NCBI GenBank assembly: GCA_012520645.1
Contig: JAAYNV010000055.1
Location: 50,885 to 114,884 of the forward strand
Length of the DNA stretch: 64,000 nt
DNA from: Clostridiales bacterium
GTDB lineage: Bacteria; Bacillota; Clostridia; Lachnospirales; Lachnospiraceae
Reading direction: 5' to 3'
The first letter of the stretch is position 1. Each line of letters begins with the position of its first letter. The position numbers and the translations under genes are program-made. The notes beneath the pieces are model-generated. The model ran no database searches. It was not told where the DNA came from and saw only the letters and a program-made list of their open reading frames with translations. This document shows positions 1 through 7,854 of the stretch, piece after piece.

Positions 1-19
1 TCCCTGGGTTTACATTTTT

Positions 20-1540
20 CTATTGTATCGATACCCGATGCGTAATCAAATATCTGTCTCCCTGCAATGCCTCTACATCCAATTCCATTTCGCACGAAGA
101 TGCTCCGACATCTGTCATGGCATTTTCCAAATAAGCCCTTCTATAATTCTCATTCCCATAATTCTGATGCCACTCATCCAGTAGTTCTTCTCCTTCTAAA
201 ACATTATAAAAAATATAACTGCCGGTTCCGTTCTGCACAACTTTATCATAACAATCCGCATAATAATCCTGCATACTTGTAAAAACCTGCGCTTCTGTCA
301 TGCCAGTATCTTCCAGGCTCCTCAGACCATTCTCCTGCTCTGATTGCTCCAGATTCCTGTAATTCTGCCCGTCACAGGGTGGAAGATATACCGAAAGATT
401 CTTACGAATATGATGCTCTGAATAATCTGCATCCGTCTTATTAAAATAATCGTAGGTTCCGTTTCCTGTGTCATCCCAGGTGGTATCCACATTATAATAT
501 CCATCCTCTAAGGAAACGATATTCCAGGCATGGCTTTCTCCTGCAAATCCGGTACAATAATAGCATGGAATTCCAAGCTGCATGAGCAGATACTGGAATG
601 CTCTGGCATAACCTGCACATACCGTCTGACCGTTTACCAGTGCACTATAGGCACTCTGGTTCATTTCTGCTCCCAGATCATAGGAAATCCAATCAATCAG
701 CGTATCATGCACATATCTTTCCTTCTCATAATCCGTAGGCAGCTTCTGCGCATCTGACAAAATCTGACCTGCTCTTTCCTCAAAATCCGCTTTGGCACGC
801 TCAAGATTGTGCACGGTACGGTTAAACTTTAAATCGATTTCCACACATTGCCCATTCCTTCTATATTTTCCGGCATAGGCTGTTTCCACCCAGAACAGCT
901 CAGGATGGTCATTGTATACAGCCGAAAAAATATTTTTCAATTCCCCCGCTGTAGCAGATTCCACCGGAGCAAATACAGGATATCTGTCATTTGCATTCGC
1001 ATAAATCTGCCGGTACAAGTGCTTTCCCTTTTCATCCAGCATAGCATAATAAGGATAATAAACAGCATCAAACAAAAGTCCGTCTCCTGTATTACCGTAG
1101 TCCAGTTGTTCCTGACATTTGTAAGCCTCATCCTCATCCAGCTGTTCTCTCGCATCCTGAATTTCCTGATATCCGTTTTTGCCGGATACGTTCTGCGGTA
1201 TCACAAGCTCCGACTGACTGGGTGGCAGATACTCTGAGGCAATATCGTCTGCAATGCCTTCCTTCCCGCTATCATTTGCCATACCATCCCTTGTGATACG
1301 ATCCGTTTCGGTATTCCCATCATTGTTTGGCTGTACTTCACTTTGTTTGGAGACGAGACTATTTCCCTCCGCTTCTGGAATCATTTCTTCACTTGTGACA
1401 GGAATTTCAGTTCTGTCCAGATTCAAAAAATCCGCAATGGATGCTGTAAGCTCCGGATGGAAAGCACATGCGATGATCAGCCCGCAAAGTAATGCAAATA
1501 AAAGCAGGATGAAGTATAATATTTTCTTTAGTTTTCTCAT
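20..1540 (-). CDS. Exported transglutaminase-like cysteine protein
   Basis: Predicted 506-residue protein anchored to or exported across the membrane. I start it at the ATG at 1540 because an AGAGGGG ribosome site lies 8 bases upstream, and the protein then opens with MRKLKK and a hydrophobic segment (about residues 5-27), an uncleaved anchor or signal peptide. An acidic, Ser/Asn-rich linker follows. The second half holds a transglutaminase-like fold with the Cys-His-Asp triad visible: Cys in TVCAGYA, His in SHAWN and Asp in VDTTWDD. This family includes peptidases and cross-linking enzymes, so the substrate is unknown. It is related to the lipoprotein at 17057-18460, sharing the region around HPELFW and the triad. 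It lies downstream of glgA behind a terminator. Confidence 0.85.
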   Translation of the reverse strand: MRKLKKILYFILLLFALLCGLIIACAFHPELTASIADFLNLDRTEIPVTSEEMIPEAEGNSLVSKQSEVQPNNDGNTETDRITRDGMANDSGKEGIADDIASEYLPPSQSELVIPQNVSGKNGYQEIQDAREQLDEDEAYKCQEQLDYGNTGDGLLFDAVYYPYYAMLDEKGKHLYRQIYANANDRYPVFAPVESATAGELKNIFSAVYNDHPELFWVETAYAGKYRRNGQCVEIDLKFNRTVHNLERAKADFEERAGQILSDAQKLPTDYEKERYVHDTLIDWISYDLGAEMNQSAYSALVNGQTVCAGYARAFQYLLMQLGIPCYYCTGFAGESHAWNIVSLEDGYYNVDTTWDDTGNGTYDYFNKTDADYSEHHIRKNLSVYLPPCDGQNYRNLEQSEQENGLRSLEDTGMTEAQVFTSMQDYYADCYDKVVQNGTGSYIFYNVLEGEELLDEWHQNYGNENYRRAYLENAMTDVGASSCEMELDVEALQGDRYLITHRVSIQ

Positions 1541-1600
1541 AGTTGGTACCCCTCTGTATACTTTTGCCATGCGTCCTCTGGTCTCCGGCTTCGCCCTATA

Positions 1601-1650
1601 AAATGAAAAAGGACAAAAATATCTGCAAGCAGTCATTTTGCCCTTCTTTT
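1601..1650 (-). terminator. Intrinsic terminator after glgA
   Basis: On the minus strand AAGGGCAAAA pairs with TTTTGTCCTT (one G-U pair) around a 17-base loop, and a T-rich stretch follows. It lies just past the glgA stop and separates it from the transglutaminase gene. Confidence 0.7.
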
Positions 1651-1664
1651 TTATTTCACATGAC

Positions 1665-3110
1665 TCAACTTAAAAGCCAATCGTACATTTCCTGATATTT
1701 TCTGGCGGATACAGCCCAGGAAAAATCAGCTGCCATTCCGCGGTCTATGATCTTATTCCACTCACGTTTTTCATCATAATAGATGTGCTCTGCATATCGA
1801 ATCGTCGCGAGCATTTCATGTGCATTATAATTTGCAAAACTGAATCCGGTTCCGGTATTTTCGAATTCATTATAAGGCTGTACTGTATCTTTTAATCCAC
1901 CCGTCTCCCTGACGATTGGAACAGTTCCATAGCGCAGACTCATCAACTGGCTGAGACCGCATGGCTCAAACAGCGACGGCATAAGAAATGCGTCACAGGC
2001 TGCATATACCTGATGGGAAAGATCCTCCGAGTAATAAATGTTGGCAGATACCTTTCCACCGTATTTCCATGCAAAATGACGGAACATATTTTCATATCGT
2101 TCTTCCCCGGTTCCCAATACGACTAACTGAATCGCATCCTGACACAGTTCATCCATGACATATGCAATCAGATCAAGACCCTTCTGGTCCGTCAGACGGG
2201 ATACGATACCGATCATCATAACCTTGTCATTCTGTTCCAGTCCAAGATATGCCTGCATGGCACGCTTATTCTTAACCTTTTCCTTACGGAAGTTGATTGC
2301 ATTATATTTATGCTTGATATACTTGTCTGTTGCCGGATTGAAATCATCATAGTCAATACCGTTCACAATGCCTCTTAAATCATGGCTTCTGGCACGCATA
2401 AGACCATCCAGCCCCTCTCCAAAGAACGGCGTCTTGATTTCCTCTGCATAGGTACCGCTGACGGTTGTGATGGCATCTGCAAAGACCAGACCGCCCTTTA
2501 ACAGATTGGCATCCTTGTAACATTCCAGTTTGTCCGGTGTAAAGTAATACGAAGAAAGTCCTGTAATCTCCTGTACCGTCTTCACATCCCATTTCCCCTG
2601 AAATTTCAGATTATGTATCGTCATAACGGACTTGATTCCGCGGTAGAACTCGCCGCCTTGAAATCTTTCCTTTAAGTACACCGGAACCAATCCGGTCTGC
2701 CAGTCATGGCAATGGATGATGTCCGGTCTGAAATCAATTACCGGTAAAATAGAAAGAGCCGCCTTGGAAAAGAATGCCCACTTTGTAATCTCATCCAGTA
2801 CATAATCACTGTATGGTTTAAAGCCGTTGAACATACTTTCATTATCAATAAAGTAAAAATGGATACCATCCACCTCGGCTTCCAGCATTCCAACATACTC
2901 ACTCCTGTAATGGAAATCCATGTAGAAATGGGTCACATATTGCATCCTGTCCTTGATTTCCTGTCTCATACAGGTATAACGCGGCAAAATCACCCGCACA
3001 TCAAAGTATCTCTTATCAATACACTTCGGCAATGAACCGACAACATCCGCTAATCCCCCGGTCTTAATAAACGGGACACCTTCCGAAGCAACAAACAGAA
3101 TTTTTTTCAT
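1665..3110 (-). CDS. glgA: Glycogen synthase (ADP-glucose type)
   Basis: Transfers glucose from ADP-glucose to growing alpha-1,4-glucan in the cytoplasm (GT5 family). The 481-residue length fits bacterial GlgA. The N-terminal Rossmann half carries the KTGGLADVVGSLP loop at about residues 16-28, which binds the nucleotide sugar, and the C-terminal half has the EPCGLSQL motif typical of GT-B synthases. I start it at the ATG at 3110, 8 bases after GGAGG, rather than the ATG five codons upstream, which is itself part of that ribosome site. No other glycogen genes are adjacent, so it seems to be transcribed alone. Confidence 0.95.
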   Translation of the reverse strand: MKKILFVASEGVPFIKTGGLADVVGSLPKCIDKRYFDVRVILPRYTCMRQEIKDRMQYVTHFYMDFHYRSEYVGMLEAEVDGIHFYFIDNESMFNGFKPYSDYVLDEITKWAFFSKAALSILPVIDFRPDIIHCHDWQTGLVPVYLKERFQGGEFYRGIKSVMTIHNLKFQGKWDVKTVQEITGLSSYYFTPDKLECYKDANLLKGGLVFADAITTVSGTYAEEIKTPFFGEGLDGLMRARSHDLRGIVNGIDYDDFNPATDKYIKHKYNAINFRKEKVKNKRAMQAYLGLEQNDKVMMIGIVSRLTDQKGLDLIAYVMDELCQDAIQLVVLGTGEERYENMFRHFAWKYGGKVSANIYYSEDLSHQVYAACDAFLMPSLFEPCGLSQLMSLRYGTVPIVRETGGLKDTVQPYNEFENTGTGFSFANYNAHEMLATIRYAEHIYYDEKREWNKIIDRGMAADFSWAVSARKYQEMYDWLLS

Positions 3111-3234
3111 CCAGTCATCCTCCATACCTTCTGCATTTGACTCTTAAAGTCATCTCAAATATACATTTATTATACATCATTTTCATGACCATTTAAAGTC
3201 CAATTTGCAGGATACCATAATACGGATGAATCCA

Positions 3235-3774
3235 CTAATTCATTCTTTCGTTTGCCCTTCTGTACTGCAGCCGGATCTTATCCGCAATCAGCGCAATAAA
3301 TTCCGAATTGGTCGGTTTTCCTTTTCCGGTATTGATCGTATAGCCAAAGAGAGCATCCAATGTCTCCATCCTGCCTCTGCTCCATGCCACCTCAATTGCA
3401 TGACGGATTGCCCGCTCCACACGGCTCGGAGTCGTCTGAAACTTTTTGGCTATGGATGGATATAAAACCTTCGTAATGGAACCCAGCATTTCCACATCTT
3501 CGACAGACATCATGATTGCCTCCCGCAAATACTGATAGCCTTTGATATGCGCCGGTACTCCAATCTCATGAATCATATCCGTTACATCTCTCTCCAGATC
3601 TTTTTCTCCACCAACAGAAACCGTATTTTCCTGATTATCCAGACAAACAGCTTTATGTTCTCCAGACGGTACAGTGATCATAATCTGAAATTCTTTATCG
3701 GTATTCAGTAAATCAGAAAGCATTCTGAACATTCTTTCATTATCTCTGGTAGCAGTCACATTCATCTGTTCCAT
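3235..3774 (-). CDS. Spo0A-like protein lacking most of its receiver domain
   Basis: Predicted 179-residue DNA-binding protein. From about residue 80 to the end it matches the effector domain of the sporulation regulator Spo0A, including [20 protein letters not shown], the recognition-helix region [18 protein letters not shown] and [20 protein letters not shown]. Full Spo0A has a receiver of about 120 residues first. Here only its beginning is recognisable ([14 protein letters not shown], resembling the receiver's ADDNERM start). The phosphoacceptor segment is absent and one of the paired acidic residues has become Arg. The ATG at 3774 sits 6 bases after GGAG. If functional it would act without phosphorylation (inference). 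It could be a paralogue or a decayed spo0A; the context is discussed in the findings. Confidence 0.85.
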   Translation of the reverse strand: MEQMNVTATRDNERMFRMLSDLLNTDKEFQIMITVPSGEHKAVCLDNQENTVSVGGEKDLERDVTDMIHEIGVPAHIKGYQYLREAIMMSVEDVEMLGSITKVLYPSIAKKFQTTPSRVERAIRHAIEVAWSRGRMETLDALFGYTINTGKGKPTNSEFIALIADKIRLQYRRANERMN

Positions 3775-3784
3775 AACAATCTCC

Positions 3785-3804
3785 ATTCTTACATATTCTT
3801 ACAT
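3785..3804. repeat. Two tandem copies of ATTCTTACAT
   Basis: The ten-base unit ATTCTTACAT occurs twice head to tail in the leader between the Spo0A-like gene and its promoter. The purpose is unknown. Confidence 0.8.
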
Positions 3805-3819
3805 TTATCGGTAAGCCCT

Positions 3820-3849
3820 ATTATATAAGAATGTCATTTCATGATTCAA
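3820..3849 (-). promoter_or_regulatory. Sigma-A promoter of the Spo0A-like gene
   Basis: On the minus strand TTGAAT (3849-3844) and TATAAT (3825-3820) are separated by 18 bases. The site lies 46 bases upstream of the start. No clear 0A box (TGTCGAA) was seen nearby. Confidence 0.6.
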
Positions 3850-3900
3850 CACTTATCCATCGTCCAGAACATACATGAAATTCTCTTTTTTCTACAATGC

Positions 3901-5262
3901 TTACAAATTTTTCTTTTTTATCCTTCTCCAGACTGCCAAAAAAGTAAGAAAATGCACGCTTGCCGTCAAAAACCAACTGACCGGATAAGACAGATATAAA
4001 ACACGCTCGGTATGTATATTTGTAAAAATTGTGGCAATCCATAAAAGTCTGAGACCACAGGCACCAAGCAGCGATACGATCATCGGCATAACCGAATAAC
4101 CGATTCCGCGCAATGTCCCTACCATAACATCCATCATCCCACACAAAAAATAGAAACAGCAGATGACTGCCATCCGGTGCATGCCTGCCTCAATTACATG
4201 ACTATCCTGCGAATAAATGGATAAAAGCTGTCTGCCAAGCAAAAAAGCACCATTTCCAAGTACCAGTCCCACAAAAACAACCATTCCCTGACACCGAAGA
4301 AGAATCCCCGGAATCCTTTCTCTCTTTCCGGCTCCGTAGTTCTGGCTGACAAAAGTCAGTGCGGTCTGATACAACGCATTCATGGACACATAGACAAATC
4401 CCTCCAGATTAGCAGCTGCAGCGCTTCCCGCCATGACCGTCGAACCAAAGGAGTTGATGGAAGACTGTATGACAACATTTGACAGGGAAAAAATCGTACC
4501 TTGAATTCCCGCCGGAAGTCCGATCCGAAGAAGCTGCTTTACAATATCCCAATGTATCCTCAGATTCCGAAGTTCCAGATGGAGGCTGCCTTCCTCCTTC
4601 ATCAAACACCATAACACCAGGAAACCGGAGATATATTCCGATAACACAGTAGCAGTCGCGACACCGGCAACTCCCATATTTAGTCCGATCACAAACAAAA
4701 GATTGAGAAGAACATTCACGATGCCCGCAAAGAAAAGATAATACAATGGTCTTCTGGTATCTCCCGCCGCCCGCAGTATAGCACTGCCAAAATTATACAG
4801 CATAAGTGCCGGCATTCCCATAAAATAAATCCTGAGATATACCGTTGCAAGATCAATCACATCTGCCGGGGAAGCCATCCAGATAAGCAAAAGCCTTGCC
4901 ATTCCAATTCCGAAAAAGGCCAGAAAGATACCGCTTAGCATGCTTAACAGAATGGAGGTATGTACCGTTTTTGCAATCCGTTCCTTTTCTCCTGCCCCCA
5001 TAAAATGTGCCACTGACACATTGACGCCTACTGACAGCCCGATAAAGAGATTCGTGAGCAGGTTGATCAAAGAACCAGTCGAACCAACGGCTGCAAGCGA
5101 CTGGCTTCCCGCAAAATTCCCTACCACAATTACATCCGCTGCATTAAACAAAAGCTGTAGCACACTGGATAGCATCAGAGGCAGTGTAAAAAGAAGAATC
5201 TTTCCAAACAACGGTCCCTCACACATGTCCATTGTGTATTGTTTCTCTTTTTTCTTTTGCAT
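3901..5262 (-). CDS. MATE family multidrug/cation efflux transporter
   Basis: Membrane antiporter of about 453 residues with the twelve hydrophobic segments expected of MATE proteins in two related halves. The first half includes LPLMLSSVLQLLFNAADVIVVG and the second LRIGLPAGIQGTIFSLSNVVIQS. Members export drugs or metabolites using Na+ or H+ gradients; the substrate here cannot be told. I prefer the ATG at 5262, which follows a GGGGG stretch, over the ATG at 5277, which has a poor ribosome site. It is divergent from the methyltransferase gene at 5517 and followed by the Spo0A-like gene, which has its own promoter. Confidence 0.9.
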   Translation of the reverse strand: MQKKKEKQYTMDMCEGPLFGKILLFTLPLMLSSVLQLLFNAADVIVVGNFAGSQSLAAVGSTGSLINLLTNLFIGLSVGVNVSVAHFMGAGEKERIAKTVHTSILLSMLSGIFLAFFGIGMARLLLIWMASPADVIDLATVYLRIYFMGMPALMLYNFGSAILRAAGDTRRPLYYLFFAGIVNVLLNLLFVIGLNMGVAGVATATVLSEYISGFLVLWCLMKEEGSLHLELRNLRIHWDIVKQLLRIGLPAGIQGTIFSLSNVVIQSSINSFGSTVMAGSAAAANLEGFVYVSMNALYQTALTFVSQNYGAGKRERIPGILLRCQGMVVFVGLVLGNGAFLLGRQLLSIYSQDSHVIEAGMHRMAVICCFYFLCGMMDVMVGTLRGIGYSVMPMIVSLLGACGLRLLWIATIFTNIHTERVLYLSYPVSWFLTASVHFLTFLAVWRRIKKKNL

Positions 5263-5303
5263 TTTTCGTGCCCCCATGTCCGTTTTTCTTGATTTTAACT
5301 AAA

Positions 5304-5332
5304 ATTCTACATCATGAATCACTCTATTTCAA
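5304..5332 (-). promoter_or_regulatory. Sigma-A promoter of the MATE gene
   Basis: On the minus strand TTGAAA (5332-5327) and TAGAAT (5309-5304) are spaced by 17 bases, just upstream of the transporter start. Confidence 0.55.
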
Positions 5333-5447
5333 ACTCAGAAGTAAAAAATATTGATTATCTTAAGTATGCTCTTTTTATTTCAAAAAGTCACACATTTTTT
5401 ACAAATACAGTTCTATTAAGATTCTTTTCGCAACAGTCTGCTCCCGT

Positions 5448-5476
5448 TTGACACCTTCCCTTTTGCCAACTATAAT
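5448..5476 (+). promoter_or_regulatory. Perfect-consensus sigma-A promoter
   Basis: TTGACA (5448-5453), a 17-base spacer and TATAAT (5471-5476) match the full consensus. It lies 40 bases upstream of the RNA methyltransferase start and should be strong. Confidence 0.85.
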
Positions 5477-5516
5477 GTTCCTTGAATAAAAAAGCAAACC
5501 CTCTTAAGGAGATTCT

Positions 5517-6350
5517 ATGTCTAATATCATCGAAATAACCGACTTTGAAGCACCGGAACTGGATGTCTATGCCCGTCTTACGGAAAGTCAGCTGCTCCAT
5601 CTTTATGAACCGGAAAAGGGACTTTTCATTGCGGAAAGTCCCAAGGTCATCGAACGTGCCCTGGATGCCGGATATGTACCGGTTTCGTTTCTGGCAGAAC
5701 GAAAGCATATCGCCACACAAGCGCAGGATATCATCACCCGTTGTGAGGATATCCCCGTTTATACTGCCGATTTCGACATACTTACCCGACTGACCGGTTT
5801 TAAACTGACCCGCGGCATGCTCTGTGCCATGTGCCGCCCAACACTGCCTGATGCAGAAACGATATGTGCCGGTGCTCATCGGATCGCCGTACTGGAAAAT
5901 ATCATGAACCCCACCAATATCGGCGCCATTTTCCGTTCTGCCGCAGCGCTGAACATCGACGCTGTATTGCTGACTCCGGCCTGCAGTGATCCCTTGTACC
6001 GGCGTGCTGTCCGGGTCAGCATGGGTACGGTATTCCAAATACCATGGACCTTCCTTGGAAATGACTCGAACGAATGGCCTAAACAGGGAATGAAACAGCT
6101 AAAAGAACTGGGCTTTAAGACCGCTGCCATGGCATTGAACGACAATTCCATCCCAATAGACGAACCAAGGCTTATGGCAGAAGAAAAGCTGGCTATTGTT
6201 TTAGGAACCGAGGGTGACGGACTGACGGCATGCACGATTTCCAACTGTGATTACATCGTACGCATCCCGATGTCCCACGGTGTGGACTCTCTCAATGTTG
6301 CAGCTGCGAGTGCTGTGGCTTTCTGGCAGCTTTGCTCCCGGAAGCTATAA
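5517..6350 (+). CDS. TrmH/SpoU-type RNA 2'-O-methyltransferase
   Basis: Predicted S-adenosylmethionine-dependent methylase of tRNA or rRNA ribose, 277 residues. The C-terminal SPOUT knot is clear: motif 1 NPTNIGAIFRSA (about residues 132-143), motif 2 IVLGTEGDGL and motif 3 IPMSHGVDSLNVAAASAVA. The N-terminal 100 residues form a substrate-binding extension. AAGGAG lies 5 bases before the ATG. The gene is single, behind a perfect-consensus promoter and ahead of a bidirectional terminator shared with spoIVB. The precise RNA target is unknown. It is one of only two clear plus-strand genes in the window. Confidence 0.92.
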   Translation: MSNIIEITDFEAPELDVYARLTESQLLHLYEPEKGLFIAESPKVIERALDAGYVPVSFLAERKHIATQAQDIITRCEDIPVYTADFDILTRLTGFKLTRGMLCAMCRPTLPDAETICAGAHRIAVLENIMNPTNIGAIFRSAAALNIDAVLLTPACSDPLYRRAVRVSMGTVFQIPWTFLGNDSNEWPKQGMKQLKELGFKTAAMALNDNSIPIDEPRLMAEEKLAIVLGTEGDGLTACTISNCDYIVRIPMSHGVDSLNVAAASAVAFWQLCSRKL

Positions 6351-6411
6351 AATCAAAAAAGCAGATAATACAATTGCCTTGTTAAGCCTTGTAATATCTG
6401 CTCTTTTTTAA
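6351..6411. terminator. Bidirectional terminator between methyltransferase and spoIVB
   Basis: GCAGATAATACAA (6361-6373) pairs with TTGTAATATCTGC (6389-6401) with one mismatch. It is flanked by A-rich and T-rich runs, so it can stop transcription from both sides. Confidence 0.8.
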
Positions 6412-7730
6412 TTATGCTCCAACATATTCTCGATAAAAATCCCATATCCTTTGGTTGGGTCGTTTACAAATACATGCGTTACTGCACCCACAATCCGTCC
6501 ATTTTGAAGAATGGGTGAGCCGCTCATTCCCTGTACGATTCCTCCTGTCAATCCTAACAGCTTTTCATCCGTGATACGCAGTACGATTCCACGATTCACA
6601 TCCTCCTTATCCAGATGCACCTCTTCAATTTCCACCCGGTAGTGTTCCGGTTTTCCGGTAACGGAACAGATGATTTCCGCTTCACCCTCCTCAATCTCCT
6701 GCTTGAGTCCGATTTCTACGGGAGTCTCTCCGGCCGCACGTGTCAGTTCCTCACTTCCCATACCAAAAATGCCCTGCACGGTATTACAGTCAATACTGCC
6801 AAGTTTCCGCTTCGGGCTATAATCAATAATTCCGGTCAGTTCTCCCGGCGAACCATTCTCTCCCTTTCGAATGCCTACAATTTCTGTCTCGTAAAGACTT
6901 CCACTCTCCACATCCATTAAAGTACTTGTATCAATATCATTAATTCCATGTCCGAGCGCTCCAAAGCTTCCGTCATTCTGCAAATAAGTCAGTGTCCCTA
7001 CTCCCTGCGCATTTTCCCGTATCCATACGCCAATCTTATACTCCCCGTTCCGGGTAAGTTCCGGTTCCACCTTTACATCAAAGACTTCTTCTCCCCGCTT
7101 TACCGTCAGTATCATTTCCTGTCCGTTACTGTTAGATACCGCATCCATAAATTCCTGTTTTCCTGTCACTTCCTCTCCGTCTGCCTTTAAAATATAATCT
7201 CCCGAACGCAGGATTCCCTCAGACGGCTTTTCACTCTGTCCGCTCATTCCTGCAAATTCTCCCGTTCCAAGCACTAACACCCCATGCGTCTTTACATAAA
7301 TACCCACCGGAAGCCCGGCCGGCACGACAGCCTCCTCCTCAATAACCTGAATATCCACATTTTTAAACGGAAGCACTCCAAACAGCTTTAACTCCATGAC
7401 ATACTGTGCCATATTCTCCCCTGACACAAAGGTAACCGGACCGTCTAAAAAAACCGAATTCTTAGCGGCAACAACATTCTGCGTTTCCAAAACAGCCTTG
7501 ACCTCCCCCTCTTTCTTCTCTGCCGGATAAATCCGGCCGGAAGCAGGCACATGAAATTCCATACTCTGCACCGCGCTTTTATGAATCCTGATATGTTCCG
7601 GCACCCGGTTCCACCATGAGTGATATACTACTGCTGAAAGCATCAGAAAACTGCTGATTGATATTGTATACAAAAACTGCAGATAGATTTTCCGTTTCTG
7701 CGGATCCATCCAATCTTTTCCTCTTTTCAT
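6408..7730 (-). CDS. spoIVB: SpoIVB sporulation serine peptidase
   Basis: Forespore-made protease of family S55 that crosses the inner forespore membrane and triggers SpoIVFB-dependent pro-sigma-K processing. The 440 residues begin with a positively charged start and one hydrophobic segment (about residues 17-38), then a PDZ region (around GILRSGDYILKADGEEVTG), then the S55 domain. The likely catalytic His is in GALGHG (about residue 261) and the Ser in GMSGSP (about residue 403). I use the ATG at 7730, which follows AAAGGGGCAGG. It is the last gene of the asp23-recN cluster, with a terminator-like hairpin just after recN, so it probably also has a forespore promoter. Confidence 0.93.
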   Translation of the reverse strand: MKRGKDWMDPQKRKIYLQFLYTISISSFLMLSAVVYHSWWNRVPEHIRIHKSAVQSMEFHVPASGRIYPAEKKEGEVKAVLETQNVVAAKNSVFLDGPVTFVSGENMAQYVMELKLFGVLPFKNVDIQVIEEEAVVPAGLPVGIYVKTHGVLVLGTGEFAGMSGQSEKPSEGILRSGDYILKADGEEVTGKQEFMDAVSNSNGQEMILTVKRGEEVFDVKVEPELTRNGEYKIGVWIRENAQGVGTLTYLQNDGSFGALGHGINDIDTSTLMDVESGSLYETEIVGIRKGENGSPGELTGIIDYSPKRKLGSIDCNTVQGIFGMGSEELTRAAGETPVEIGLKQEIEEGEAEIICSVTGKPEHYRVEIEEVHLDKEDVNRGIVLRITDEKLLGLTGGIVQGMSGSPILQNGRIVGAVTHVFVNDPTKGYGIFIENMLEHN

Positions 7731-7774
7731 TGTAAACCTGCCCCTTTCCCATTGTATGAAATATGAAACAAAAT

Positions 7775-7815
7775 GCAAAAAAAGAACATGCACATCATGT
7801 GAATGTCCTTTTTAG
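7775..7815 (-). terminator. Terminator between recN and spoIVB
   Basis: On the minus strand AAAAAGGACAT pairs with ATGTTCTTTTT (one G-U) with inner CACAT/ATGTG pairing, followed by a T run. It suggests spoIVB is partly uncoupled from the upstream housekeeping operon. Confidence 0.65.
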
Positions 7816-7854
7816 TATGTGACTTCCGGTTTACTTTTACTATAGCAATTCCTG

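Noticed and set aside
1254..1601. Plus-strand open frame of 115 residues
   Set aside because: It lies opposite the transglutaminase gene, has no ribosome site and no family resemblance.
3785..3804. WalR-like site in the leader of the Spo0A-like gene
   Set aside because: The repeat reads TGTAAG at a 10-base period on the minus strand; WalR needs H at the last position and an 11-base period.
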